From Candidatus Saccharimonadota bacterium (lineage in GTDB: Bacteria > Patescibacteriota > Saccharimonadia > Saccharimonadales > Saccharimonadaceae): 64,000 bases of DNA. Shown here in pieces: positions 33,891 to 41,477 of the stretch. The translations under genes were made by a program, and so were the position numbers. Positions within the stretch are counted from its first letter, which is position 1; each line of letters begins with the position of its first letter. The stretch lies in NCBI GenBank assembly GCA_009781895.1, contig WQUV01000001.1, positions 1 to 64,000 of the forward strand, read 5' to 3'. The notes under the pieces are model-generated. The model saw only the letters and a program-made list of their open reading frames with translations, did not search any database and was not told the DNA's origin.

Positions 33891-35069
33891 TTAGCGGGCC
33901 AACTCACGCCACAATCTAGCGTGTTCGTCCAGCATCCTCCTAAGAGAGAAGTGCTCTCGCACTCTCTTTACACAATCCTCGCGCTGAAGTTGATCAACTT
34001 CATTCATCGCGAGCACAATCTCTCCCGCCGTATCGGCAAACAATCCGCTCACTCCATCTTCAATAATCTCTGGTAATGCCCCGCTCCGGCTTGCGATCAC
34101 TGGCGTACCAACCGCTAGCGCTTCAATCGCTGTCATTCCAAACGGCTCCTCAAACTGCGACGGCATCACTAGCGCCTTAGCGTTCGCTATCAACTCTTGC
34201 AACTCCTCACCTCGCTTAAACCCCACATACTCAATATTATCGCTCAAATGCGGTTTTAGTCGACGCTCAAAATAATCATCACCATATCTCTTCCCCGCAA
34301 TCACCAACCTAACACCCGCCTTTTTAGCAGCAACGACTGCCAAATGCACTCCTTTGGGTTCTATTATTCTGCCAACATATATCATGTAAGAGTCTTGCGA
34401 ATCGGTTTCCGCTGATGCACTGCAGGGTGAAGTCTCCTGTGGAGACAGAGGGCTGCAAGCCCTGTTTGGTGCAGAAGTGGGAACTGATTTACAGGAGACT
34501 CCATGATATATATTCGCCACAAAATTAGTCCCCCTCGGCGCCGTCCTCTGCTGCGCTATTGACATACTAACAAATTTATGGTGTTTATAACGCGGGAAAA
34601 CACTCTTATACTTTATCAGGAAATTATATGGGTCATGATGGGTGAAAACTACAGGCACACAACATAAATCCGCAAATATCAAGGCTTGGTCTTCTTCGTT
34701 AGTATATATATGCACCACATCAAACTCACCCGCATTCGCCCGTCGAAAGGCTTCAGCGATCACCTCGCCTTGCAACTGCCGACTCATCGCGACAAATAAA
34801 GACGGATGCTTCTTCAGTAGAGTCAAATACCCATACCCACGCCCAGCAAGCTCTCGCTCAAACCCCGATCTGTCTGCCGTCACGCTCTTCGCCCGACACT
34901 TTACGGGCAGAGGCGAGAATAAAGTCAGCTCTACATCATCAAACGATGCGTTTGCAAACTCCCGCGCCAACTCACCTGGCGAAAATATCACCTTATCACG
35001 AAGTTCGTCCCCCATAAAAATATGAGGAACGACAAAAGCCACCCTTACAGGTGACTGTCTTTTATTCAT
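33891..35069 (-). CDS. Glycosyltransferase family 4
   Basis: Transfers a sugar from a nucleotide donor, probably to a surface glycan or lipid. It is a GT-B fold protein of about 392 aa with an N-terminal acceptor half (VAFVVPHIFMGDELRDKV) and a C-terminal donor half: IYVGRIIEPKGVHLAVVAAK, MPSQFEEPFGMTAIEALAVG (E-x7-E) and GTPVIASRSGALPEIIEDG. The frame also has an ATG at 35105, but ATG 35069 overlaps the stop of the small upstream ORF as GATGAATAA, a coupling arrangement I prefer. Donor and acceptor are unknown. Confidence 0.88.
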   Translation of the reverse strand: MNKRQSPVRVAFVVPHIFMGDELRDKVIFSPGELAREFANASFDDVELTLFSPLPVKCRAKSVTADRSGFERELAGRGYGYLTLLKKHPSLFVAMSRQLQGEVIAEAFRRANAGEFDVVHIYTNEEDQALIFADLCCVPVVFTHHDPYNFLIKYKSVFPRYKHHKFVSMSIAQQRTAPRGTNFVANIYHGVSCKSVPTSAPNRACSPLSPQETSPCSASAETDSQDSYMIYVGRIIEPKGVHLAVVAAKKAGVRLVIAGKRYGDDYFERRLKPHLSDNIEYVGFKRGEELQELIANAKALVMPSQFEEPFGMTAIEALAVGTPVIASRSGALPEIIEDGVSGLFADTAGEIVLAMNEVDQLQREDCVKRVREHFSLRRMLDEHARLWRELAR

Positions 35070-35208
35070 CTCGCGAATCGTCTCGCGGCTCAGTCGTACT
35101 GTCATCTAGGAAGCTTAAATCCAAATCGCCATTCATGTCCAAGTCCTCACCATAGTAGCCATCCGTATCAACCGTAACATTTACTTCATCTGCAATCACT
35201 ACTTTCAT
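35062..35208 (-). CDS. Very acidic 48-aa peptide upstream of GT4
   Basis: ATG 35208 has AAAAGGAGAAGAG just upstream, one of the better ribosome sites in the window. The peptide (start MKVVIADEVNVTVDTDGYYG, then EDLDMNGDLDLSFLDD and a tail ending RDDSRDE) contains about 17 Asp/Glu. It has no membrane span or signal. The stop codon overlaps the preferred GT4 start by a few bases, so it may act as a coupling leader or a real small protein. No family recognised. Confidence 0.6.
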   Translation of the reverse strand: MKVVIADEVNVTVDTDGYYGEDLDMNGDLDLSFLDDSTTEPRDDSRDE

Positions 35209-35228
35209 CTCTTCTCCTTTTCTATATT

Positions 35229-35648
35229 TTAGTCACCTGCAAAGAAAAAATCAAGCCAGCTAGACCAGTTCGCGGAAATACTTCTATCCTCACTCACCCT
35301 AACCTCACTGGTCGGCGCCTCTAGTTCCACTTCGACCCGCTCCGGCAAAATGATCATCGTCTCACCTGGCAGTCGCCGCCCTTGCCCTTTCAGCACCAGC
35401 TCATGAAACTCTTCTGTCTGAAAAAACAGATGGTCGGCCTCCAGCTTCGCTCGCTCAACCTGTAGGGCCACCTGCTCCAGCCTCAACTCCTCCATGCGGC
35501 GCCCCAGATCCTGCGCCCGCGCAAAATTCGACAATGTCGATCCAACCAGCCCCAAGAAAATCGCCACGAATACACCAATCCCAACATAAAAAGCTCCTCG
35601 ACTCTGCGCCATTCGCTTCCAGAAGTAAGCCCACTTTTTCTGCCACAT
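35229..35648 (-). CDS. FtsB/DivIC-like septum protein
   Basis: A 139-aa bitopic protein with a short cytoplasmic basic start, one membrane span (about residues 21-43), a coiled coil (LGRRMEELRLEQVALQVERA) and the segment LVLKGQGRRLPGETMIILPE, which resembles the 'ARExLGxxxPGExVxxLP' region of DivIC/FtsB proteins. It probably links FtsQ/DivIB and FtsL in the divisome (inference). TGGTAGAAT ends 5 nt before the ATG, so the mRNA is near-leaderless. Confidence 0.75.
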   Translation of the reverse strand: MWQKKWAYFWKRMAQSRGAFYVGIGVFVAIFLGLVGSTLSNFARAQDLGRRMEELRLEQVALQVERAKLEADHLFFQTEEFHELVLKGQGRRLPGETMIILPERVEVELEAPTSEVRVSEDRSISANWSSWLDFFFAGD

Positions 35649-35732
35649 GCTTTATTCTACCATAAAAACCTGCCCCTCTGATATAATCAGGTTAAGTGGA
35701 CCGAATCTTAAAACTTAAAGGAGGTGAGATGA

Positions 35733-36461
35733 TTGAAATCTCGCATTATCGTAGGTGCGGCCATCACAGCCCTAACGGCAGCTGCTCTCGCAGCCAGCTG
35801 GCTATGGTCGCCTAGAGTATTAGTGGCGTTAGCAATCTCAATCGTCACACTGATTTACGCCGAGATATCCTCTTGGAGCAACAAACAAGACAAACAAAAA
35901 GACGACCGCGTCTCACGCATTATCGCCGCAATAGCTGTCGGCGCTTTAGGTCTATCCACCATCGTTGCGGGAGGTATCACGCTCGGGTTCTTAGCTCTCT
36001 CCGACATAGGGATCGTAGTCGGCATCTTCGCCGTCGCCTATACAACAGATACGTCGGCAATATTAACCGGTAAGATTCTCCGCAACAACCGCACCATCGG
36101 CAAACGAGAAAAGCCACTCCTAGGATTTGCCCCCAGCAAAACCCTAGCTGGCTTCATTGGCGCCATTATTGGCGGGCTAACAGTCACACACCTAATGGTA
36201 TCAATCGATTTGTGGCCGCCACAACAGCCACAAATCCTACTTGCACCATTTGTCGTCATTACAGGCGACCTGCTCGGATCTGGCTTTAAGCGCATATTTC
36301 ACGTCAAAGACAGTGGTGAGGTCTTAGCCGAAAAACGCGAGACTCTATTCTCTCGTACTCTCGGATTGCTCTGGCGCGGAATGTTGCCGCACGGTGGCTT
36401 TCTCGACCGCTTTGGCTCCGTCTTGCTATTGTCGCTATTCCTCCTTTATGTTTACCTCTAG
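35733..36461 (+). CDS. cdsA: Phosphatidate cytidylyltransferase
   Basis: Makes CDP-diacylglycerol from phosphatidate and CTP. A 242-aa protein with 6-7 membrane spans and the family signature near the end: APSKTLAGFIGAIIGG, then GDLLGSGFKRIFHVKDSGEV and LPHGGFLDRFGSVLL (compare the usual S-x-K-R-x2-x-K-D-x5-P-G-H-G-G-x2-D-R-x-D-S). The D of the final D-R-x-D is G here. The start is a TTG at 35733 with AAAGGAGG 10 nt upstream; no ATG exists in frame. A TGATATAAT promoter and a leader of about 40 nt precede it. Confidence 0.88.
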   Translation: MKSRIIVGAAITALTAAALAASWLWSPRVLVALAISIVTLIYAEISSWSNKQDKQKDDRVSRIIAAIAVGALGLSTIVAGGITLGFLALSDIGIVVGIFAVAYTTDTSAILTGKILRNNRTIGKREKPLLGFAPSKTLAGFIGAIIGGLTVTHLMVSIDLWPPQQPQILLAPFVVITGDLLGSGFKRIFHVKDSGEVLAEKRETLFSRTLGLLWRGMLPHGGFLDRFGSVLLLSLFLLYVYL

Positions 36462-36485
36462 GACGCTTATTCTAGCGTCCTTTTG
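36461..36485 (+). terminator. Terminator of cdsA
   Basis: Stem GGACGCT/AGCGTCC with TATTCT loop, then TTTTG, directly after the stop. Confidence 0.88.
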
Positions 36486-36521
36486 CCATTCTCGTATCCC
36501 TCAAGATGCTATAATTATGTT

Positions 36522-36932
36522 ATGAAAAACGAAACCATAGAAAAACTAATCGCCAAGCAAAAGTTCGCCTACATCGCCTCCGTTGATCAAGACGGCTACC
36601 CAAACATGAAAGCCATGCTCGCACCCCGCAGGCGCGAAGGGCTTAAGGAGTTCTACTTCACCACTAACACCTCGTCACAACGCGTCGCCCAGTACCGCAA
36701 AGACCCCAAAGCCGCCATCTACTTCTGCGACCAGCGCTTTTACCGCGGCATTATGTTAAAGGGCAAAATGGAGGTCATCGAAGATGCCACGACCAAGAAA
36801 TCCATCTGGCAAGTCGGCGATCGCATCTACTACCCCAAGGGCGTCACCGACCCAGACTATTGTGTGCTCAAGTTCACTACCGACCAGGGCCGCTGGTATT
36901 CTGGCTTCAAAACTGACGACTTCACGCCTTAA
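36522..36932 (+). CDS. Pyridoxamine-phosphate-oxidase-like FMN protein
   Basis: A 136-aa split-barrel flavin protein. FAYIASVDQDGYPNMKAMLA, EFYFTTNTSSQRVAQYRKDP and KAAIYFCDQRFYRGIMLKGK match the general-stress/pyridoxamine oxidase-like family; the substrate is unknown. ATG 36522 is chosen because TGCTATAAT ends 6 nt upstream. It overlaps the convergent TfoX gene by 11 nt. Confidence 0.88.
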   Translation: MKNETIEKLIAKQKFAYIASVDQDGYPNMKAMLAPRRREGLKEFYFTTNTSSQRVAQYRKDPKAAIYFCDQRFYRGIMLKGKMEVIEDATTKKSIWQVGDRIYYPKGVTDPDYCVLKFTTDQGRWYSGFKTDDFTP

Positions 36933-37257
36933 GCTTTTTCACTCTAAGCTTCTTCGGCTTCGGCATCGGTGTCGCCTCCTCTAAGATCGCAATCACCTCT
37001 CGCGTCAGATCTCGATTCTCAATATCTAAAATATATCGCTCTGTAGCGCCATCATACGGGACTCCACGCTCCGCCCTCTCCATTAGCAGCTCCAAATCTG
37101 GGATCATCTTAATATACACCACATCATCACACACCAACACTATCGGCTTCTCGTTCACATAGATGCAATACTCGCCAAACATCTTCCGCATCCTAAGCAT
37201 GCCCAGACCCTCCAGCTGCTCCATCACAAACTCCGCGAACTCGATACTCGACGCCAT
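36922..37257 (-). CDS. TfoX/Sxy N-terminal domain protein
   Basis: A 111-aa stand-alone TfoX-N domain: RMRKMFGEYCIYVNEKPIVL, VCDDVVYIKM, then a region with GVPYDGATERYILDIEN. In gamma-proteobacteria TfoX/Sxy controls competence; single-domain versions occur widely and their role is unclear. The tail is basic (PKPKKLRVKKLKA). TGATATACT ends 6 nt before the ATG (leaderless). Confidence 0.85.
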   Translation of the reverse strand: MASSIEFAEFVMEQLEGLGMLRMRKMFGEYCIYVNEKPIVLVCDDVVYIKMIPDLELLMERAERGVPYDGATERYILDIENRDLTREVIAILEEATPMPKPKKLRVKKLKA

Positions 37258-37284
37258 GACTCTAGTATATCACGGGTGCAAGTC

Positions 37285-37313
37285 TTGACATATAAGCGTT
37301 AGTATGATATAAT
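37285..37313 (+). promoter_or_regulatory. Promoter of the 37389 gene
   Basis: TTGACA (37285-37290), 17 nt, TATAAT (37308-37313). The flanks share AGTCTTG and AGTATGATATAA with the promoters at 58337 and 62113. Confidence 0.85.
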
Positions 37314-37388
37314 GTGGCGGGTATTTCTCTATCTATATACGTCTCAACCCGAACCTTTAAATAAATTAGAATGAAGGAGCGTGACTAA

Positions 37389-37955
37389 ATGTTCATATTT
37401 AGTTCTCTGTTCGGCTACCGCGCCCACCCAAAGTGCCTGAACCGCCACAAACCTACTGCCGGATTCCATCCAATTGTAGTGTTTGACTTCGGTCTCGAGG
37501 ACAACGAGAGCAGCACTAATGCAGAATTAGCTAAGTTCATCTTGGACCTCCCAGATCTCGCTAAACGCAAGATCTACGCGCAGACCATCACTTACAATCT
37601 GCTGGCAAAAAGCGGCAAAATCCCAACGCATAACCTGCACGAGCTGCCGTCTAAAGGCGCCAGATCTCTCGGCCAAGCCGACAGTGACGGCAATCCTGGC
37701 GATAGCTACCAGAACTGGGAAGTCGCCAGCGGGCTAATATCCGGAGCAGATACAGTAGTCGTCATCGCCCAGAAATACCATGCAGGACGAGTTGAATGGC
37801 AAGGTCAGCTTTTTGGATTTCATCCGCTATTACCACCCGGGCTCCCCTCCACCTTCTCGCGTCGCGACCCTCAGTTCTGGGTCAGAAATCTATTTTTCTG
37901 GCTAATACGCGAAATCCCAGGACGCATAGTCCTACGCGCCAAAAGAAAATTCTAA
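37389..37955 (+). CDS. Uncharacterised protein (weak DUF218-like trace)
   Basis: A 188-aa protein with AAGGAG 9 nt before the ATG and a leader of about 69 nt. It contains HPIVVFDFGLEDNESSTNAE, WEVASGLISGADTVVVIAQK, YHAGRVEW and an amphipathic end FWVRNLFFWLIREIPGRI. The order beta-strand, 'YHxxR', final R-E helix is faintly like YdcF/SanA (DUF218), but key residues cannot be confirmed. The promoter belongs to the strong leadered class. Function unknown. Confidence 0.65.
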   Translation: MFIFSSLFGYRAHPKCLNRHKPTAGFHPIVVFDFGLEDNESSTNAELAKFILDLPDLAKRKIYAQTITYNLLAKSGKIPTHNLHELPSKGARSLGQADSDGNPGDSYQNWEVASGLISGADTVVVIAQKYHAGRVEWQGQLFGFHPLLPPGLPSTFSRRDPQFWVRNLFFWLIREIPGRIVLRAKRKF

Positions 37956-38018
37956 TTCAAAGCCAGCAGTCCGTCTGTTGGCTATTTTCATACCTCAGTC
38001 CTATGATATTATATACAT

Positions 38019-38843
38019 ATGCATGATAGTGTAAACACAGACACCGAACATCACACCGCAGCCATTATCGGCGCTGGCGTCTATGGCACCGCTCTCGGCA
38101 ACGTCATGATCAGCAAAGGTCACACTGTCCGTTATTACGACAAATTCAATGAACAATTCAACCAATTCCCGCTCTCCGAAGTCCTAGCTGACGTTGACGT
38201 CATTGTCCTCTCCATACCAAGCCAAGCCGTCCCAGACTTCCTCGACGAGTTCCCTCGCGAGTTCTGTCATCTACCTTTCATCTCCGCCACCAAAGGCATT
38301 CTCGACCCTGCCGTCTTCGACGTCTTCGTCAACTTCTCCGTCCTCTCCGGCCCTGGTTTCGCCGAAAAAATCGAACAAAAAATACCCACCACCCTCACCT
38401 CCACCAGCCTACTAGCTAGCGACCTACTAGCCACCGACTGGATGACTATCGAATTCACTACTGACACTCGCGGTATTATGACTTGCGGCACGCTAGGAGG
38501 TATCTACCCTATCGGCGCAGGGCTGCAGCACCTTCAGCCTGACACACCCGAATTCGACTCATATATCCGCCTGGCCCTCAAGGAAATGAAGCAGGCCATT
38601 CAAATACTCGGCGGACATCCCGACACCGCCGACTTCGCTTGCGGTATAGGCGACCTAGTTCTCAAATGCGGTTCTAGCCTAAGCCGTAACTTCCAGTTCG
38701 GCCTCTGTCTCGCCCGCGACCCCGAATGTTGGCCCCAAGTCACCACCGAAGGTCTTAATGCTCTCCTTGCTCTGCCTCCCGAGCTCAAAGAACTCCCGCT
38801 GATCCATGCTATACTCCAAAAAATCAAAGCTCACGAACCCTAG
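38019..38843 (+). CDS. gpsA: GpsA-like glycerol-3-phosphate dehydrogenase lacking the usual catalytic lysine
   Basis: The 274-aa protein has a Rossmann N-terminus (AIIGAGVYGTALGNVM), FISATKGILDP (K92), SGPGFAEKI and the C-terminal CGIGDLVLKCGSSLSRNFQF motif, so it belongs to the NAD(P)-dependent glycerol-3-phosphate dehydrogenases. The family's conserved 'A-x-K-N' (catalytic Lys, substrate Asn) is replaced by T-L-G-G (G160, G161), and the protein is about 55 residues short. It may be inactive, altered in reaction, or use another residue. TGATATTAT ends 6 nt before the ATG (leaderless). Confidence 0.85.
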   Translation: MHDSVNTDTEHHTAAIIGAGVYGTALGNVMISKGHTVRYYDKFNEQFNQFPLSEVLADVDVIVLSIPSQAVPDFLDEFPREFCHLPFISATKGILDPAVFDVFVNFSVLSGPGFAEKIEQKIPTTLTSTSLLASDLLATDWMTIEFTTDTRGIMTCGTLGGIYPIGAGLQHLQPDTPEFDSYIRLALKEMKQAIQILGGHPDTADFACGIGDLVLKCGSSLSRNFQFGLCLARDPECWPQVTTEGLNALLALPPELKELPLIHAILQKIKAHEP

Positions 38844-38889
38844 TTATATCTAATATGATATAATACAGGTACAAAATTAAGGAGAGTGT

Positions 38890-39309
38890 ATGGCTAATGT
38901 AAAAGGTCCTAATCTACCAAACGTAGATGTCAAAATAACTTGGCAGGCTGGTGTAGCGCTAGCAGTTATCGCTGTCGCCGCAGTCGGCGGTCTAATGTAC
39001 GGCATCCCGCGCTACCGTGTCTGGGCAGCCGAAATGAGCGGCCGCGCCGAACTAGCGCAAGCTGAGTTCAATAAGCAAATCATCACCGTCGAAGCCGAGG
39101 CTAACCTCGAGGCCGAACGCCTCAACGCCGAAGCCGAAGTCATCCGCGCTCAAGGCGCCGCTGACGCCATGTATGCCGTCCAGGATGCCTTAACCGAAAC
39201 CTACATCCACTACCTCTGGGTCCGTAACATCGCAAACAATCCGAACGTCATCTACGTCCCAACCGAGGCTGGCCTACCTATCCTCGAAGCTGGTCGTCGT
39301 CAAGACTAA
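38890..39309 (+). CDS. Single-span protein with a prohibitin-like coiled coil, no SPFH domain
   Basis: A 139-aa protein with a membrane span at about residues 20-42, an Ala/Glu-rich helix (QIITVEAEANLEAERLNAEA, then EVIRAQGAADAMYAVQDAL) and an ending YIHYLWVRNIANNPNVIYVP followed by TEAGLPILE. This is the C-terminal half of stomatin/prohibitin-type proteins without the SPFH domain; similar short proteins occur in phages and CPR bacteria. AAGGAGAG lies 6 nt before the ATG. It probably oligomerises at the membrane. Confidence 0.72.
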   Translation: MANVKGPNLPNVDVKITWQAGVALAVIAVAAVGGLMYGIPRYRVWAAEMSGRAELAQAEFNKQIITVEAEANLEAERLNAEAEVIRAQGAADAMYAVQDALTETYIHYLWVRNIANNPNVIYVPTEAGLPILEAGRRQD

Positions 39310-39318
39310 GCCTCGCGG

Positions 39319-40212
39319 CTAGCACTTCGTGAGCTGGTACTTCTCCGCAGGTACCAGCTCTATTATCTCTATCTCTGATATCCAAAACTTATTCAAAAAC
39401 CGCCCTGCCGCCGAAAATCCAGAGGTCTCGGCGAACTTCGTCACACCATTAGATAACACCAATGATGTTCGCCCATCTGTCCAGTGCCCAAAAGCATGCG
39501 GCTGCCACATCTTGTACTTCGGCCCAATAAACCCACGATTCATCATAATCGGCCTAAGCACCCTAGGTACCAACCCGCCATGATTATGCCCACTCAAGAT
39601 CAGGTCTAGTTTCTTCAGAATTGGCGCTTCTTTCCACGAAATCAACCTGCCTCGCGTCAGCCAGCCATTTGGCGAATGCGAAATCAACACATTAAACCTA
39701 TCCGCCTCCAGTGCTTTTGCCGGCACCGTCTCTAGCACTTTCCGAAACTCCGCCTGAGACTCCCTTGCCACACCAGAATACCACTCCTTTGGCATATTTA
39801 CCGCACCGAAAGTCAGCCAGTTTTCTGGCGAAAATGTCTCGAAGGTCTCATTCAGTAGCGCGCAGTTCTTAATCTTATCCACTGCCGCGTAAAAGTCTAG
39901 GTTCTCGCCATACCCCTTTCGACTCCGCGCCAAAATGCCACAGCCGCCCAACTCGTGATTTCCTAGGCCAATCACCACTGTCGCGATCTTAGATAGGCTC
40001 TCTATCCAGCCCACCAAGCCCGCCACATCGCAGTCTGTCCTGTCCAGAGTATCACCCGCTAAGCAAATATAGTTCGGTGCTTCTTTCTCGGCCCGCTTCA
40101 ACATCCCCGCAAAAACCTCGTGGTTATTGTGAACATCTGACATCACCAAGATCTTCGCTGGTCTAGCCACCTTTGGGCTAGCCAGCCTAAAATGATTAAC
40201 TCTAACTCTCAT
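39319..40212 (-). CDS. Calcineurin-like metallophosphoesterase
   Basis: A 297-aa two-metal phosphoesterase with all five motifs: VMSDVHNNHE, CLAGDTLDRTD, GLGNHELGG, VLISHSPNG and LSGHNHGG. The fold is close to membrane-associated YkuE-type phosphodiesterases, but no signal or span is seen. The substrate is unknown. A TGATATAAT box lies 18 nt before the ATG and overlaps the divergent promoter of the rubredoxin-hydrogenase genes in a near-palindrome (40231-40247). Confidence 0.9.
   Translation of the reverse strand: MRVRVNHFRLASPKVARPAKILVMSDVHNNHEVFAGMLKRAEKEAPNYICLAGDTLDRTDCDVAGLVGWIESLSKIATVVIGLGNHELGGCGILARSRKGYGENLDFYAAVDKIKNCALLNETFETFSPENWLTFGAVNMPKEWYSGVARESQAEFRKVLETVPAKALEADRFNVLISHSPNGWLTRGRLISWKEAPILKKLDLILSGHNHGGLVPRVLRPIMMNRGFIGPKYKMWQPHAFGHWTDGRTSLVLSNGVTKFAETSGFSAAGRFLNKFWISEIEIIELVPAEKYQLTKC
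39331..39360. terminator. Terminator of the 38890 gene inside the phosphoesterase coding end
   Basis: A perfect 10-bp stem GAGCTGGTAC/GTACCAGCTC with a 10-nt loop, then TATTATCTC, lies within the last codons of the convergent phosphoesterase gene. Confidence 0.7.
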
Positions 40213-40230
40213 AAATGATTTGCTCTACCC

Positions 40231-40247
40231 ATTATATCATATATAAT
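40231..40247. promoter_or_regulatory. Divergent promoters of the phosphoesterase and hydrogenase genes
   Basis: The minus-strand TATAAT (40231-40236, preceded by TGA) and the plus-strand TATAAT (40242-40247) lie in one near-palindromic AT block, so the two transcription starts may interfere. Confidence 0.6.
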
Positions 40248-40271
40248 ATTAGTAATTACTAAGGAGGAATT

Positions 40272-40400
40272 ATGAGATACATCTGCACAGTTTGTGGCTA
40301 TATTCACGAAGGCGAGCTCCCAGCCGACTTCGTCTGCCCGCCATGCGGCCTCGGCGCTGACGTCATGGAAGAAATCAAAGAAGATGAAGTCTCCTCATAG
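40272..40400 (+). CDS. Rubredoxin-like peptide ahead of the hydrogenase
   Basis: A 42-aa peptide with AAGGAGG 5 nt before the ATG. It starts MRYICTVCGYIHEGELPADF and continues with VCPPCGLG: two C-x2-C knuckles that would bind one iron as in rubredoxin, followed by an acidic tail. It is shorter than standard rubredoxin (about 52 aa) because the middle loop is short. The hydrogenase ATG lies inside its last 17 nt, so the two are co-translated; it may be the electron partner (inference). Confidence 0.8.
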   Translation: MRYICTVCGYIHEGELPADFVCPPCGLGADVMEEIKEDEVSS

Positions 40401-41424
40401 AAACCAAACTTCTGAAGTCCTAAAGCAAATCAACGACCCCGGCAAAACCGTAATTGTCATCACCTCCCCAGCTGTGCGAGTCGGCATTGGTGATACCTTC
40501 GGTTTCGCGCCAGGCGAATTCCTCGAAGGCAAGATGATCGCAGCGCTCAAAGGGCTCGGTTTCAGCCAAGTCTTCGATACTACTTTTGGCGCTGATCTCA
40601 CATCTATGGAAGAAGCCACCGAACTACGTAACCGAGTTAAAGACGGCGGCAAGCTTCCGATGTTTACTAGCTGTTGCCCCGCCTGGGTCATGTACGCCAA
40701 CCATCGCCATCCTGAACTAAAAGATAACATCTCCACCTGCAAAAGCCCCATAGGCATGATATCGTCATACCTAAAGCATATATACACCAAAGAGCATAAT
40801 CTCAATCCAAACGACCTCATCATTGCTGCCCTCACTCCCTGCACAATCAAGAAAATGGAGATCGTCGACACTGATTGCGACTTCGTTATCACTACCAGTG
40901 AACTTGCCGACCTTATCAAGGATAAATCTATCGATTTCCGCGGTCTAGTCGATATGCCATATGATGCGTTAGCGGGTTCATCCTCAGGCACCATCTTTGG
41001 CACTTCTGGTGGCGTCATGCTCTCCGCACTTCGTGTCTACTATCATCTAGAAACCGGCAATGACTTACCAGACGACCTAGTCTCTATAACGAAAGAAGAC
41101 CATTATACTACATATAGCATAACCATCGATAGTCAAGTCATCAAATGCGCTGTCGTCAGCGGCCTCCCGAATCTCGAGAAACTACTCCCCGCCAAAGACG
41201 AGTTCATCTTCGTCGAGGTCATGAACTGCCTCGGCGGCTGCGTCAACGGTCCTGGTCAACCCACCCATTCCGACCAAGACTCAGCTAGGGTCATAGCCCA
41301 CCGCCAAGCTAGTCTCACAAGCAGTGATCGCGACAATTCCGCACCCATACGCTACCCCTACCAGAACCCCGCCATCACCGCAGCCTACAGTCATGACATC
41401 TCGCCCCTCCTACATAAACACTAA
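40384..41424 (+). CDS. [FeFe]-hydrogenase, catalytic H-cluster domain only
   Basis: Makes or uses H2. The 346-aa protein contains just the H-cluster domain, with no N-terminal Fe-S (F-cluster) domains, like algal-type HydA. L1 is TSCCPAW (C97, C98), L2 is TPCTIKKME (C153, normally MPC), and L3 is VMNCLGGCVNGPGQP (C282, C286), so all four cluster cysteines are present. Spacing places E77, E80, R84 and S117 where clostridial CpI has its proton path, and K156 and M280 also match. The frame is open upstream, but ATG 40384 overlaps the rubredoxin-like gene. No hydEFG maturation genes lie in the window. Confidence 0.9.
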   Translation: MKSPHRNQTSEVLKQINDPGKTVIVITSPAVRVGIGDTFGFAPGEFLEGKMIAALKGLGFSQVFDTTFGADLTSMEEATELRNRVKDGGKLPMFTSCCPAWVMYANHRHPELKDNISTCKSPIGMISSYLKHIYTKEHNLNPNDLIIAALTPCTIKKMEIVDTDCDFVITTSELADLIKDKSIDFRGLVDMPYDALAGSSSGTIFGTSGGVMLSALRVYYHLETGNDLPDDLVSITKEDHYTTYSITIDSQVIKCAVVSGLPNLEKLLPAKDEFIFVEVMNCLGGCVNGPGQPTHSDQDSARVIAHRQASLTSSDRDNSAPIRYPYQNPAITAAYSHDISPLLHKH

Positions 41425-41477
41425 ATACTACCTCAATTATTCCGCCGCACTCTTCGGAGCCAGCTAAGTCCTTGTAT

